Shown here piece after piece: positions 8,290 to 15,635 of a DNA stretch of 64,000 nt. Position 1 is the stretch's first letter. Each line of letters begins with the position of its first letter. Location: the NCBI GenBank assembly GCA_018268915.1, contig JAFDVQ010000011.1, positions 293,792 through 357,791 of the forward strand, given 5' to 3'. The DNA comes from Acidobacteriota bacterium (GTDB lineage Bacteria; Acidobacteriota; Terriglobia; Terriglobales; Acidobacteriaceae). The notes beneath the pieces were generated by a model. The model was not told the DNA's origin. It saw nothing but the letters and a program-made list of their open reading frames with translations, and made no database searches. Position numbers and translations under genes: made by a program.

Positions 8290-8925
8290 CTATAACGCGC
8301 TGGCTGATCTTGCCTTCCACATGGCGAACTCGATAACCCGCGCCGTTCTCTCTTCGTCTTCTCCTGAAGAGATCATCAAGTCGTAAAGGTGCGGATTCTT
8401 CCAGTCTTTCCCAAACCATCGCTTAAGAAAGAGCGCTCGCTCGCCATCTACATCCTGAATCCGCTGTTCGATGTTCGCGCCCGGTTCGAGACGAGTACGG
8501 AGGCGATGTATCCGCACCCGCAGCGGCGCATATACAAACGTATGAAAGACGTCGGCTTTCGCTTGCAGGATGCATTGTGCTCCGCGCCCGACGATGACGC
8601 AGTTGCCGGCCTGGTACGCGTGCTGAATGATTTTCCGGGCCAGGTCTGCCATGATGTCCGGATCGAAGCACTTTTCTTCTTCTAGCGCGACACCTGCAGC
8701 CATCGCCGCGCCGCGCATGGCCTGGCGGTTAAGCTTTGCCAACCAGCCCTCGACATGTTCATCGAATCGGCTGACTACACCCGCGTCCACCTTGGCTTCG
8801 CATGCAATCTGCTCAATCAGCGCGCTGTCCAGAAGCTTCCACCCGAGACGCTTCGCAATGGACTGGGCGATTCGACCACCGCCGCTTCCGAACTCTCGCG
8901 AAACCGTCAAAGCCCGATATTCCAT
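8290..8925 (-). CDS. Cytidylate-kinase-like protein (PF13189)
   Basis: A 211-residue P-loop-type nucleotide kinase of the Cytidylate_kin2 family. The N-terminal TVSREFGSGGGRIAQSIAK is the phosphate-binding loop region of this family, followed by a LGWKLLDSALIEQIA segment and VIVGRGAQCIL in the middle. GAGGAGG stands 6-7 bases before the ATG. The family phosphorylates unknown, probably nucleotide-related, substrates and is distinct from housekeeping cmk. The roughly 240 bp between its stop and the small gene at 7886-8050 holds no feature I can support. Confidence 0.85.
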   Translation of the reverse strand: MEYRALTVSREFGSGGGRIAQSIAKRLGWKLLDSALIEQIACEAKVDAGVVSRFDEHVEGWLAKLNRQAMRGAAMAAGVALEEEKCFDPDIMADLARKIIQHAYQAGNCVIVGRGAQCILQAKADVFHTFVYAPLRVRIHRLRTRLEPGANIEQRIQDVDGERALFLKRWFGKDWKNPHLYDLMISSGEDEERTARVIEFAMWKARSASAL

Positions 8926-9157
8926 CAGACGCCTCCTCGCTCATCAGAACCTCACAACGTACGCCCTCGGATCACGTGTGGCAGTGACACAAGGCACTGC
9001 CAAGGGCGGCGGTCTGTTGGCGAAGGGGGATACCGCATGAGTTCAGTGAAAAATGGAATTTCTGCATAGTGCTCCAGGCGAATGAGTTTTCACTTGTTGT
9101 CAACGGCCCGTCCTTGTTGCTGCCGTACACTGGTCACAAGTTTTTGTGGAGGTGCGG

Positions 9158-10189
9158 ATGAAAAAGATCGGTGTTCTATTCGGCATGGAGAACAGCTTTC
9201 CTGGCGCGCTGGTCGAGCATATCAACGCTCGGAACGTGGACGGAATCCAGGCCGAATTCGTTGAGACTTCAGCGGTGCACCTCGACAAGCCAGCACCTTA
9301 CGCGGTGATCGTCGACCGGATTTCCCACGACATCCCGTTCTATCGTGCCTATCTGAAACACGCCGCCCTCAACGGGACGTTCATCATCAACAATCCATTC
9401 TGGTGGTCGGCTGACGACAAATTCTTCAACTACTCCCTCGCCGCGAAACTCGGTGTGGCCGTTCCACCAACGGTGATCCTGCCGCATAAGAAACACCCGG
9501 AAGGGACGACGGACCGTTCGATGCGCAATCTTGAATATCCGCTGAACTGGGACTCAGTCTTTGCATATGTCGGGGAGCACGGATTTATGAAGCCGGTGGA
9601 CGGTGGAGGCTGGCGTGACGTCTACCACATTCATAACCGCGAAGAGTTTTTCCACGCCTTCGACCAGTCGCACGATCTCTGCATGCTCTATCAGAAGGCG
9701 GTCAACTTCAATGAATACTTCCGCTGCTATGTGGTCGGCCAGAATAAAGTCCACATCATGCCGTACGACCCGCGCAAGCCGCACCACGAGCGGTACCTGC
9801 AGAACCCGCCCGTATACGATCAAAAGCTTCTAGCCCGCGTCGAAAAGGATGCGCTTACTCTTTGCCGCGCGCTGGGCTACGACCTGAACACAGTGGAGTT
9901 TGCGGTGGAAGATGGCATTCCATATGCCATAGACTTCATGAACCCTGCTCCTGACGCCGACCTCCACTCGGTCGGGAAGGCCAACTTTGAATGGATTATC
10001 CGCGAGGTGGCAGACCTTGCGATTGCCAAAGCTGCAAACGCTCCGGCCCCACCCGTTGAACTAGGTTGGGCGACATTTCTAGCCGGTGCGGATGCCGCCG
10101 GAAAAGCAGCTCCGAAAAAGAACGCAGCGAAGAAAGTTGCGCCCAAGAAGAAATCAACAAAGGCCGCCGAGAAAGAAGCAGCGGGTTAA
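9158..10189 (+). CDS. ATP-grasp (RimK-like) protein with a histone-H1-like tail
   Basis: A 343-residue protein. The body looks like an ATP-grasp ligase: a pre-ATP-grasp start (KKIGVLFGMENSFPGALVEHIN), ATP-binding strands around FMKPVDGGGWRDV and CMLYQKAVNFNEYFRCYVVG, and the metal-ligand segment NTVEFAVEDGIPYAIDFMNPAPD (Glu, Asp, Asn). The last 30 residues are almost only Ala, Lys and Pro (KAAPKKNAAKKVAPKKKSTK), like eukaryotic histone H1 or bacterial Hc1 tails. The start at 9158 has GGAGG 5 bases upstream; a GTG at 9146 would overlap that site. It probably joins an amino acid or amine to a carboxylate; the substrate is unknown. Confidence 0.75.
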   Translation: MKKIGVLFGMENSFPGALVEHINARNVDGIQAEFVETSAVHLDKPAPYAVIVDRISHDIPFYRAYLKHAALNGTFIINNPFWWSADDKFFNYSLAAKLGVAVPPTVILPHKKHPEGTTDRSMRNLEYPLNWDSVFAYVGEHGFMKPVDGGGWRDVYHIHNREEFFHAFDQSHDLCMLYQKAVNFNEYFRCYVVGQNKVHIMPYDPRKPHHERYLQNPPVYDQKLLARVEKDALTLCRALGYDLNTVEFAVEDGIPYAIDFMNPAPDADLHSVGKANFEWIIREVADLAIAKAANAPAPPVELGWATFLAGADAAGKAAPKKNAAKKVAPKKKSTKAAEKEAAG

Positions 10190-10205
10190 CACTTCTTTTC
10201 GTGAC

Positions 10206-11135
10206 TTATCTCGGCTTGAGCGTCTGGAACTTCGCGATCGAATATCCGAGGGAAGCGCCCATCCAGACATCGGAAGCAAAGTGCGCGGACTCAGTGATTC
10301 GCGAGATGCTGATCGCCGTGGCCAGGGTGTAGGAGAGGATCGGGATCCAGGGCTTTCCTCGGTGCCGGTATCGTTCCGCGACCACTGTGGCAACCGACCA
10401 TACGGCGGTCGAGTGACCTGAGGGGAAACTGCTGCCGTGCAGCGGCGACTTGCCGCCATTGAAAAATGTGTTTCCAAAGTCGCCGTTCGGCGGTACGTCG
10501 CTCGGCCTCTGACGCCGTGTCGCGGCCTTGATTGCCAGGTTGACGATCACAGTATCGCCATAGGCTTCGGTGGCCAGCAGAGCGGTGTTGACCTCACGAT
10601 TGTCGTGGCGGATGTATCCAGCTGTGAGCAGACCTGCAGGCAGCGCAACGACCTCCGCCGTCGTGATCATGGGGTCGAAGACGTCGTTTGCTTTATCCCA
10701 GTTCTTCTGATGATTCCGGAAGTAGGGTGCCGTGTGGGGATCGGTGTAGATCAAGCCTATCGTGCCCCCGACGACGATCGCTGTTGGGATAACGGCATGG
10801 CCCTTGAACAGGCGTACGGGAAACGTCCAGATGTCCTTCTGGTCATGCAGGAAGTCGCCAGGCATGCTGCGCCAAGTCGCTTCTCTCTGGGGAACGCCGG
10901 TTGTGTCGTCGACCCCTGGCCGCTCTGTCTGGGCCGGGTTACTGACCCCGAAGCTTCCAAAAGGAGCCGGAGGCGTACTCAAGCGTGCGTTATCTGTAGT
11001 GGAAACGGGAGCGGGAGCGTCCGGCAGTTCGGTAACGGTTCCGGCTGGCGCAGTCTGAGCGAAAGCCTGGGCGATCATGCAGCAGCTGGAAAGGAGACAA
11101 ATAGATACTGTTAGAGATTTCTTGACGTCGTTCAT
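10206..11135 (-). CDS. PAP2-family phosphatase, secreted
   Basis: A 309-residue protein with a signal peptide (VSICLLSSCCMIAQAFAQ). All three phosphatidic-acid-phosphatase motifs are present: KAATRRQRP (KxxxxxxRP), SSFPSGHST (PSGH) and SRITESAHFASD (SRxxxxxHxxxD). Before them is a low-complexity Pro/Thr segment. The enzyme should dephosphorylate a lipid such as undecaprenyl pyrophosphate or phosphatidate on the periplasmic side. I use ATG at 11135; a TTG one codon earlier has no advantage. It converges on the ATP-grasp gene, 16 bp apart. Confidence 0.9.
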   Translation of the reverse strand: MNDVKKSLTVSICLLSSCCMIAQAFAQTAPAGTVTELPDAPAPVSTTDNARLSTPPAPFGSFGVSNPAQTERPGVDDTTGVPQREATWRSMPGDFLHDQKDIWTFPVRLFKGHAVIPTAIVVGGTIGLIYTDPHTAPYFRNHQKNWDKANDVFDPMITTAEVVALPAGLLTAGYIRHDNREVNTALLATEAYGDTVIVNLAIKAATRRQRPSDVPPNGDFGNTFFNGGKSPLHGSSFPSGHSTAVWSVATVVAERYRHRGKPWIPILSYTLATAISISRITESAHFASDVWMGASLGYSIAKFQTLKPR

Positions 11136-11207
11136 CAAGAAACTTGGATGCAGGATTGTTGCAGACAGTTAAGAGCGTCTCTTCCTTAAGAAACTATGAA
11201 CGAAAGG

Positions 11208-11561
11208 TCATGATGCTGTCGTTGACTGACCGCTAAACCACTGGGATGTTTCGGCACAGAAGAGCGCCCAAACAATCATGGCGCAGAACGCAGCATGAAC
11301 GGCCAATTCGCCGATTGGGTGCAAGAGACTCACGCCGACGTGAAAGAGTATCCAGGCCAGTGCCAGCCAACGCGCCCACTTCTGCCTCAGCAGAAGGCCA
11401 ACGCCGCAGGTCGCTCCTGTCAACTCGGTCAACTCCATCGCGACCGCATCGGGATGTTCAGCCCAAAGCTCTGGAAAATGCCAGGCAAAGCCAAGAACTC
11501 CCACCAGCAGGTAGAGGGAAGCAATCACGATCACCGGCCACGGGGGCTTGCTTTCGATCAT
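11208..11561 (-). CDS. Small four-helix membrane protein
   Basis: A 117-residue integral membrane protein with about four hydrophobic segments: VIVIASLYLLVGVLGFAW, a helix around TGATCGVGLLL, LALAWILFHVGVSLL and AFCAMIVWALF. The size and layout are DoxX-like, but I see no diagnostic motif. It reads in the same direction as the PAP2 gene, 73 bp further on, so it may share its transcript. Confidence 0.6.
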   Translation of the reverse strand: MIESKPPWPVIVIASLYLLVGVLGFAWHFPELWAEHPDAVAMELTELTGATCGVGLLLRQKWARWLALAWILFHVGVSLLHPIGELAVHAAFCAMIVWALFCAETSQWFSGQSTTAS

Positions 11562-11681
11562 TGCTGTTCAGTATGCCGCAACGACGTTGAGAATGCGCAG
11601 AAATCGCATCCGGTTTAATTGGATGAGCGTGCCTTCGCAAATGCGAGGAGGCTTGTGGCTACAATAGACCGAGAGGTTCGA

Positions 11682-11912
11682 ATGCCGGCCTACGAGTATC
11701 TATGTGAGGAGTGCTCCTGCCATTTTGAGAAGCGGCAGAAGATGAGTGATGCTGCGGTAGAACAGTGTCCGGAGTGCGGTGGGCACGTCAAACGGCTTAT
11801 CAGCGGAGGAGCGGGCGCCATCACGAAAGGCGCCGGTCAACAAGCCTCTGCGCCACCCTGCGCGTCTGGTCAATGCTGCGGCGGCGGTATGTGCGGCTTC
11901 TCCGAGAACTAG
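11682..11912 (+). CDS. FmdB-family zinc-ribbon protein
   Basis: A 76-residue protein beginning MPAYEYLCEEC, the signature start of the FmdB putative regulatory family, with the second knuckle CPECGG. The Gly/Ala-rich C-terminus adds two more Cys clusters (PPCASGQCCGGGMC). Start chosen at 11682 because GAGAGG lies 5 bases upstream. The family is small and usually described as regulatory; the target is unknown. Confidence 0.85.
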   Translation: MPAYEYLCEECSCHFEKRQKMSDAAVEQCPECGGHVKRLISGGAGAITKGAGQQASAPPCASGQCCGGGMCGFSEN

Positions 11913-11918
11913 CGCCTG

Positions 11919-12506
11919 CTAGTTTATGAAGCGCTTCTTTACATCGTCCGAAGTCAGCAGGTAGGGAATGATCGCGCCAGCCCAGATCAGGTAGCGCACG
12001 ATCGTTATGTAGCCAGCCGACAGGTTGGCATCCGGAAACATCGAGTTCATCGCCGATACAATCGCGACCCGGAAAAGAACGGTCAATGCAACGTAGGACA
12101 CCATCAGCATGGGGAAAATCTTGTGCCTTGTGTAGAAGAGGAAGTTCAAGGCAAGGGCACTGATGACAAGGAATCCGTTCATGCCGATCTCAAAATAGAC
12201 AAGGTTCTGTAATCCAGGATGGCTCTGCACGTAAGTCTGAAATCGGTCACTGCTTAGCGCTGGAAGTTCCACGTTCACGATGGCCAGCACGCGGATGATG
12301 GGCGTCACAATGAGGCTGATGGCAACGGCCCACAGCCATTTTGAGAACGACGCCTGCCCCGGCGCCTTTGCCGCGCTCTGAAATCCAAGGGAGGGGACTA
12401 CGGTTTCACCCGCCGCAACCGGCACGAGGTTCTTGTTTCCGCACATCATGCATGACGTTACGCCGTCAGCTATGTGCAAACCGCACAGCCTGCACTGAGT
12501 GGACAT
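11919..12506 (-). CDS. DUF2569-family membrane protein with N-terminal zinc ribbon
   Basis: A 195-residue protein. The first 25 residues hold two CxxC knuckles (CRLCG and CMMCG), a zinc ribbon. From about residue 55 come four transmembrane helices (LWAVAISLIVTPIIRVLAIV, MNGFLVISALALNFLF, FPMLMVSYVALTVLFRVAIV, YLIWAGAIIPYLL), and it ends SDDVKKRFIN, close to the usual end of DUF2569 proteins. The ATG follows GAGGG. It converges on fmdB with 6 bp between. Function unknown. Confidence 0.75.
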   Translation of the reverse strand: MSTQCRLCGLHIADGVTSCMMCGNKNLVPVAAGETVVPSLGFQSAAKAPGQASFSKWLWAVAISLIVTPIIRVLAIVNVELPALSSDRFQTYVQSHPGLQNLVYFEIGMNGFLVISALALNFLFYTRHKIFPMLMVSYVALTVLFRVAIVSAMNSMFPDANLSAGYITIVRYLIWAGAIIPYLLTSDDVKKRFIN

Positions 12507-12732
12507 GGGCCCTCATTTTGTACTGGGAATTCTGGACGATCATCTACACGTCCTGCTTTGCTGTCAATTAAACGATGGTTTGCCGGAAGAGGTTACTTCC
12601 GCCTCGCGCAGGCAAGCTTGCTGGCCTCTGTTTGAGACCAGATTGAGTATTACCAAACGAAGTTCTGAGACGATCGGCAACGAGTTTTTGCGCAGCACCG
12701 GGAAATACCATAGCTGAATGGGAGCACCTTCA

Positions 12733-13839
12733 ATGCCAGAGTCATCGGACAGCATGAATCTAGAACTTCGCGTCCTGATTGCGGGCGGAGGCACCGGCGG
12801 ACACATCATCCCGGCTCTTGCCGTGGCGCGCGAATTAGTCGCGAAGCACTCAGCTGAGGTGCTTTTTCTCGGCACGTCGCGCGGGATGGAATCGAGACTC
12901 GTTCCAGCCGCAGGGTTTCAATTGCGACTCATCGAAGTCGGTCCGCTGAAAAATGTTTCCTTAGCGACCCGCATCAACACGATGCTCGACCTGCCACGCA
13001 GCCTGTTCGCATGCCGACGTCTCATCCGGGAGTTTAAGCCCAACGTCGTTCTTGGTGTTGGCGGTTATGCGTCCGGACCAGGCATGGCTGCTGCCATATC
13101 CCTCGGCATTCCCACCATGGCATTCGAGCCCAACGCAATGCCGGGACTCGCCAACCGTCTCGTTGGCAAACGCGTCCAGGCGGCCGCTGTAAATTTTCCT
13201 GCTGCTGCTGCCTACTTTCGCAACGCCGAGGTCACCGGCATTCCGGTACGTCCTGAATTCTTCATGCTGCCAACTCCCGATTCAGGAGGCGCTCCGCACC
13301 TTCTTGTATTCGGTGGATCGCAGGGCGCACGTCTCTTCAATACGACTCTGCCAGCGATTGCCCGCGAATTGTTTGAAGCTGTGCACGGTCTCACCATCCT
13401 GCATCAGGCTGGGGCACGGCACGCTGAAACAACCGAGGCCGCATATCGCGAGAGCGGGGCGGACCCAACACGTTGGCATGTGAGTGGATTTCTGGACGAC
13501 ATGCCCGCGCGATTCGCACAGGCAAATCTGGTGATGGCGCGCAGTGGCGCTTCAACGGTTGCAGAACTTGCTGCAGCGGGGAAGCCCGCCCTCCTTGTTC
13601 CTTTTGCGGCTGCAGCAGACGACCATCAGACCAGGAACGCAGAAGAGATGGTGAACGCTGGAGCAGCCATCATGCTCAAGGAGCCTGAACTCGCCGACCA
13701 CAACAAGGTCTTAAATACTCTGGTTCAGCTGCTGAAGGCTCCCGAACGGCTCAACGCCATGTCTTCCGCGGCGCGTACACAGGCTCACCCTCAGGCTGCG
13801 GAGACGATCGCCAACCGCCTGGTGTCACTCGCAAGGTAA
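12733..13839 (+). CDS. murG: MurG, undecaprenyl-PP-MurNAc-pentapeptide N-acetylglucosaminyltransferase
   Basis: A 368-residue GT28 enzyme that adds GlcNAc from UDP-GlcNAc to lipid I, forming lipid II on the inner face of the membrane. Visible marks are the first G-loop AGGGTGGHIIPA, VVLGVGGYASGP, EPNAMPGLANR and the donor-site segment HVSGFLDDMPARFAQANLVMARSGASTVAEL. Start chosen at 12733 (GGGAG at 8 bases); ATGs at 12718 and 12754 are alternatives. None of its usual dcw neighbours (mraY, murD, ftsW, murC) is beside it, so it is either an isolated or a second copy. Confidence 0.95.
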   Translation: MPESSDSMNLELRVLIAGGGTGGHIIPALAVARELVAKHSAEVLFLGTSRGMESRLVPAAGFQLRLIEVGPLKNVSLATRINTMLDLPRSLFACRRLIREFKPNVVLGVGGYASGPGMAAAISLGIPTMAFEPNAMPGLANRLVGKRVQAAAVNFPAAAAYFRNAEVTGIPVRPEFFMLPTPDSGGAPHLLVFGGSQGARLFNTTLPAIARELFEAVHGLTILHQAGARHAETTEAAYRESGADPTRWHVSGFLDDMPARFAQANLVMARSGASTVAELAAAGKPALLVPFAAAADDHQTRNAEEMVNAGAAIMLKEPELADHNKVLNTLVQLLKAPERLNAMSSAARTQAHPQAAETIANRLVSLAR

Positions 13840-13848
13840 GAGCAAAAT

Positions 13849-13880
13849 GAAAGCCCGGATGCCGAAGCATCCGGGCTTTC
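13849..13880. terminator. Intrinsic terminator hairpin, probably bidirectional
   Basis: A perfect 14-bp stem (13849-13862 with 13867-13880) closes a CGAA tetraloop. It lies 10 bp after murG and 24 bp after the end of the convergent Gly-rich gene. On the minus strand it is followed by a short T-run (CATTTTGC). Confidence 0.85.
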
Positions 13881-13903
13881 AACTTCAAAATTCAGGAGTA
13901 GCC

Positions 13904-14464
13904 TTACCGGTGACCTCCACCGCCGTGGAATCCGCCTCCTCCGTGGAAACCACCTCCACCGCCGTGGAATCCGCCGCCCCCGTGGAAGCCACCACCACCG
14001 TGGAACCCACCGCCTACGTGACCGCCGCCGTATCCGCCACGATATCCGCCGCCTGCACGCGGAGCGTAGCCACCGTGATATCCGCCACGATAGCCGCCAC
14101 GGTATCCACCGTAGCCACCGCGATATCCATATCCGCCACGGTAGCCATAGCCGCTGTGATAGAAACCGCGTCCGCCGTACCAGCCGTGACCGTACCACCC
14201 GTGCCGGTAGCCCCATCCGTACCAGGGGCCCGCCCCGAGAAAGACTCCGCCGACGAACCAGTTAGGACCGTAGTAACCGTAGGGGGCGCAAGTATATGGA
14301 TAATAAGGGTAATAGCCCCAGTCGCATACTGGCGGGCCGTAGTCGACCGGAGTTTCAACCACCGCTGGACCAACACCAATACCGACAGCGACTTGCGCGT
14401 TCGCCTTTACGGCGAATGGCAGCGCCAAAACCAATGCGAACAGGCCTAACTTTAAGCTCTTCAT
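13904..14464 (-). CDS. Secreted Gly/Tyr/His-rich repeat protein
   Basis: A 186-residue protein with a clear signal peptide (MKSLKLGLFALVLALPFAVKANA). The mature part begins with a Tyr/Pro/Trp-rich block (DWGYYPYYPYTCAPYGYYGP), continues with GYRGGYGG repeats and ends in at least five copies of FHGGGG. Composition resembles exported structural or adhesive glycine-rich proteins. AGGAG lies about 12 bases before the ATG. Trp/Tyr/Gly bias makes it a low-complexity protein whose function cannot be read. Its DNA repeats produce a long but spurious antisense frame. Confidence 0.75.
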   Translation of the reverse strand: MKSLKLGLFALVLALPFAVKANAQVAVGIGVGPAVVETPVDYGPPVCDWGYYPYYPYTCAPYGYYGPNWFVGGVFLGAGPWYGWGYRHGWYGHGWYGGRGFYHSGYGYRGGYGYRGGYGGYRGGYRGGYHGGYAPRAGGGYRGGYGGGHVGGGFHGGGGFHGGGGFHGGGGGFHGGGGFHGGGGHR

Positions 14465-14640
14465 AACTTAGCGTCTCTCCTGTGGTGCCCCGCCCCATGG
14501 TTCGGGATCGACTTTCATCAGCACCTGCCGGCTCGTTTTTCGTACTTTATGCCGGCCACTGAACATTTGAACAACATTGAGGGGAATAAGTTGCGGTCAG
14601 AGCCTGAAGTTTCCGGACCTACAAGAGGGCTCGCGCTAGT

Positions 14641-15426
14641 ATGGCTTCCATGGTCCGGCTCTCGTTCCACGCAGCCGCAGCATTGTTTGCCAGCGTCGCC
14701 TGCTCAGCGGCGCTTGGACAATCCCCTGAGCCGAAGCCTAAATTTGAGGTCGCCTCCATACGTCAAACCGGGGTGAACGTGGCAGGCGGGGAGGGTAGTA
14801 CTCGCTCTCAAATCCAGACAGCCCCGGATGGCCTTACGCTTCGAAACATCGATGTTGACGAGATGGTCGAGTGGGCCTACTCGCTGACGCACAATCAGAT
14901 TGCAAATCCAGGCTCTCTCCACAACCACCGTTTTGATGTACGTGCCCGCTCTGCGAATCCCGTTTCTGAGAAGACGCTTCGGATCATGCTTCAGGACCTG
15001 ATCTCGACTCGATTCAGCCTCAAGCTTCATCGGGAACAGAAATCCACTTCAGTTTACGAACTCGTCGTCTCCAAGAATGGACCGAGGCTGCCTCCCAATA
15101 AAGCAGACAAGCTTCCCGCATCCTATCCTCGTGAAACCTTCCCGCGAGTGGTCGACGGCAGCTTCGTCTTCAGCAATGTTTCTATGGCCGATTTTGCGCA
15201 ACAGCTTACTGAGATTCGCGGCATCGATTTTCCTGTGATCGACCGAACCGGCATCCCCGGGGTCTATGACATCACTCTGACGTCAGCAGCTGCTGCCGTG
15301 CGCGATCCGAGTGGACCTTCCATCGTCACTCTTGTCCAGGAGCAGCTTGGGTTGAAGCTGGTGAGCGCAAAAGATCCAATTGAGGTAGTGGTGATCGATC
15401 GCGTCGAAGAACCATCCGACAACTGA
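14641..15426 (+). CDS. TIGR03435-family secreted protein
   Basis: A 261-residue protein with signal peptide (MASMVRLSFHAAAALFASVACSAALGQ). It carries the family signature: KFEVASIRQTG after the signal, LISTRFSLKLHREQK in the middle, and the closing LVQEQLGLKLVSAKDPIEVVVIDRVEEPS. This family is expanded many-fold in soil Acidobacteriota and has no known function. The start may be either the first or the fourth codon. It is followed at about 210 bp by the ADOP permease. Confidence 0.9.
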   Translation: MASMVRLSFHAAAALFASVACSAALGQSPEPKPKFEVASIRQTGVNVAGGEGSTRSQIQTAPDGLTLRNIDVDEMVEWAYSLTHNQIANPGSLHNHRFDVRARSANPVSEKTLRIMLQDLISTRFSLKLHREQKSTSVYELVVSKNGPRLPPNKADKLPASYPRETFPRVVDGSFVFSNVSMADFAQQLTEIRGIDFPVIDRTGIPGVYDITLTSAAAAVRDPSGPSIVTLVQEQLGLKLVSAKDPIEVVVIDRVEEPSDN

Positions 15427-15635
15427 GCTTGAAAATAAGGTCAGGTGAATTGTCGACTCAAGTGCGCTAGATCAAGCGAACATTGTCGAGACTACCTGTT
15501 TTATCTCTCATTTCAATTCTTTGGCTTAGGGACGAAGTGTATGTGTGCTGAACCGCGAGCAACTATTATGCGTACATTGCACTGAAGAGCATCCCTTCCG
15601 CCAGCCCATGGCAAAAAACATCGGAGGTCAACCGC

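Noticed and set aside
9039..9071. Ten-codon ORF (MSSVKNGISA) with a good AAGGGGG upstream
   Set aside because: Too short and without link to the next gene; the G-run is probably chance.
12564..12875. 103-codon minus-strand frame overlapping the murG start
   Set aside because: Most of it is the complement of murG; no binding site, and the part outside murG has no recognisable features.
13847..14449. Long plus-strand frame rich in Thr, Val and Ala
   Set aside because: It is the mirror of the Gly-rich repeat gene on the minus strand and begins inside the terminator hairpin.
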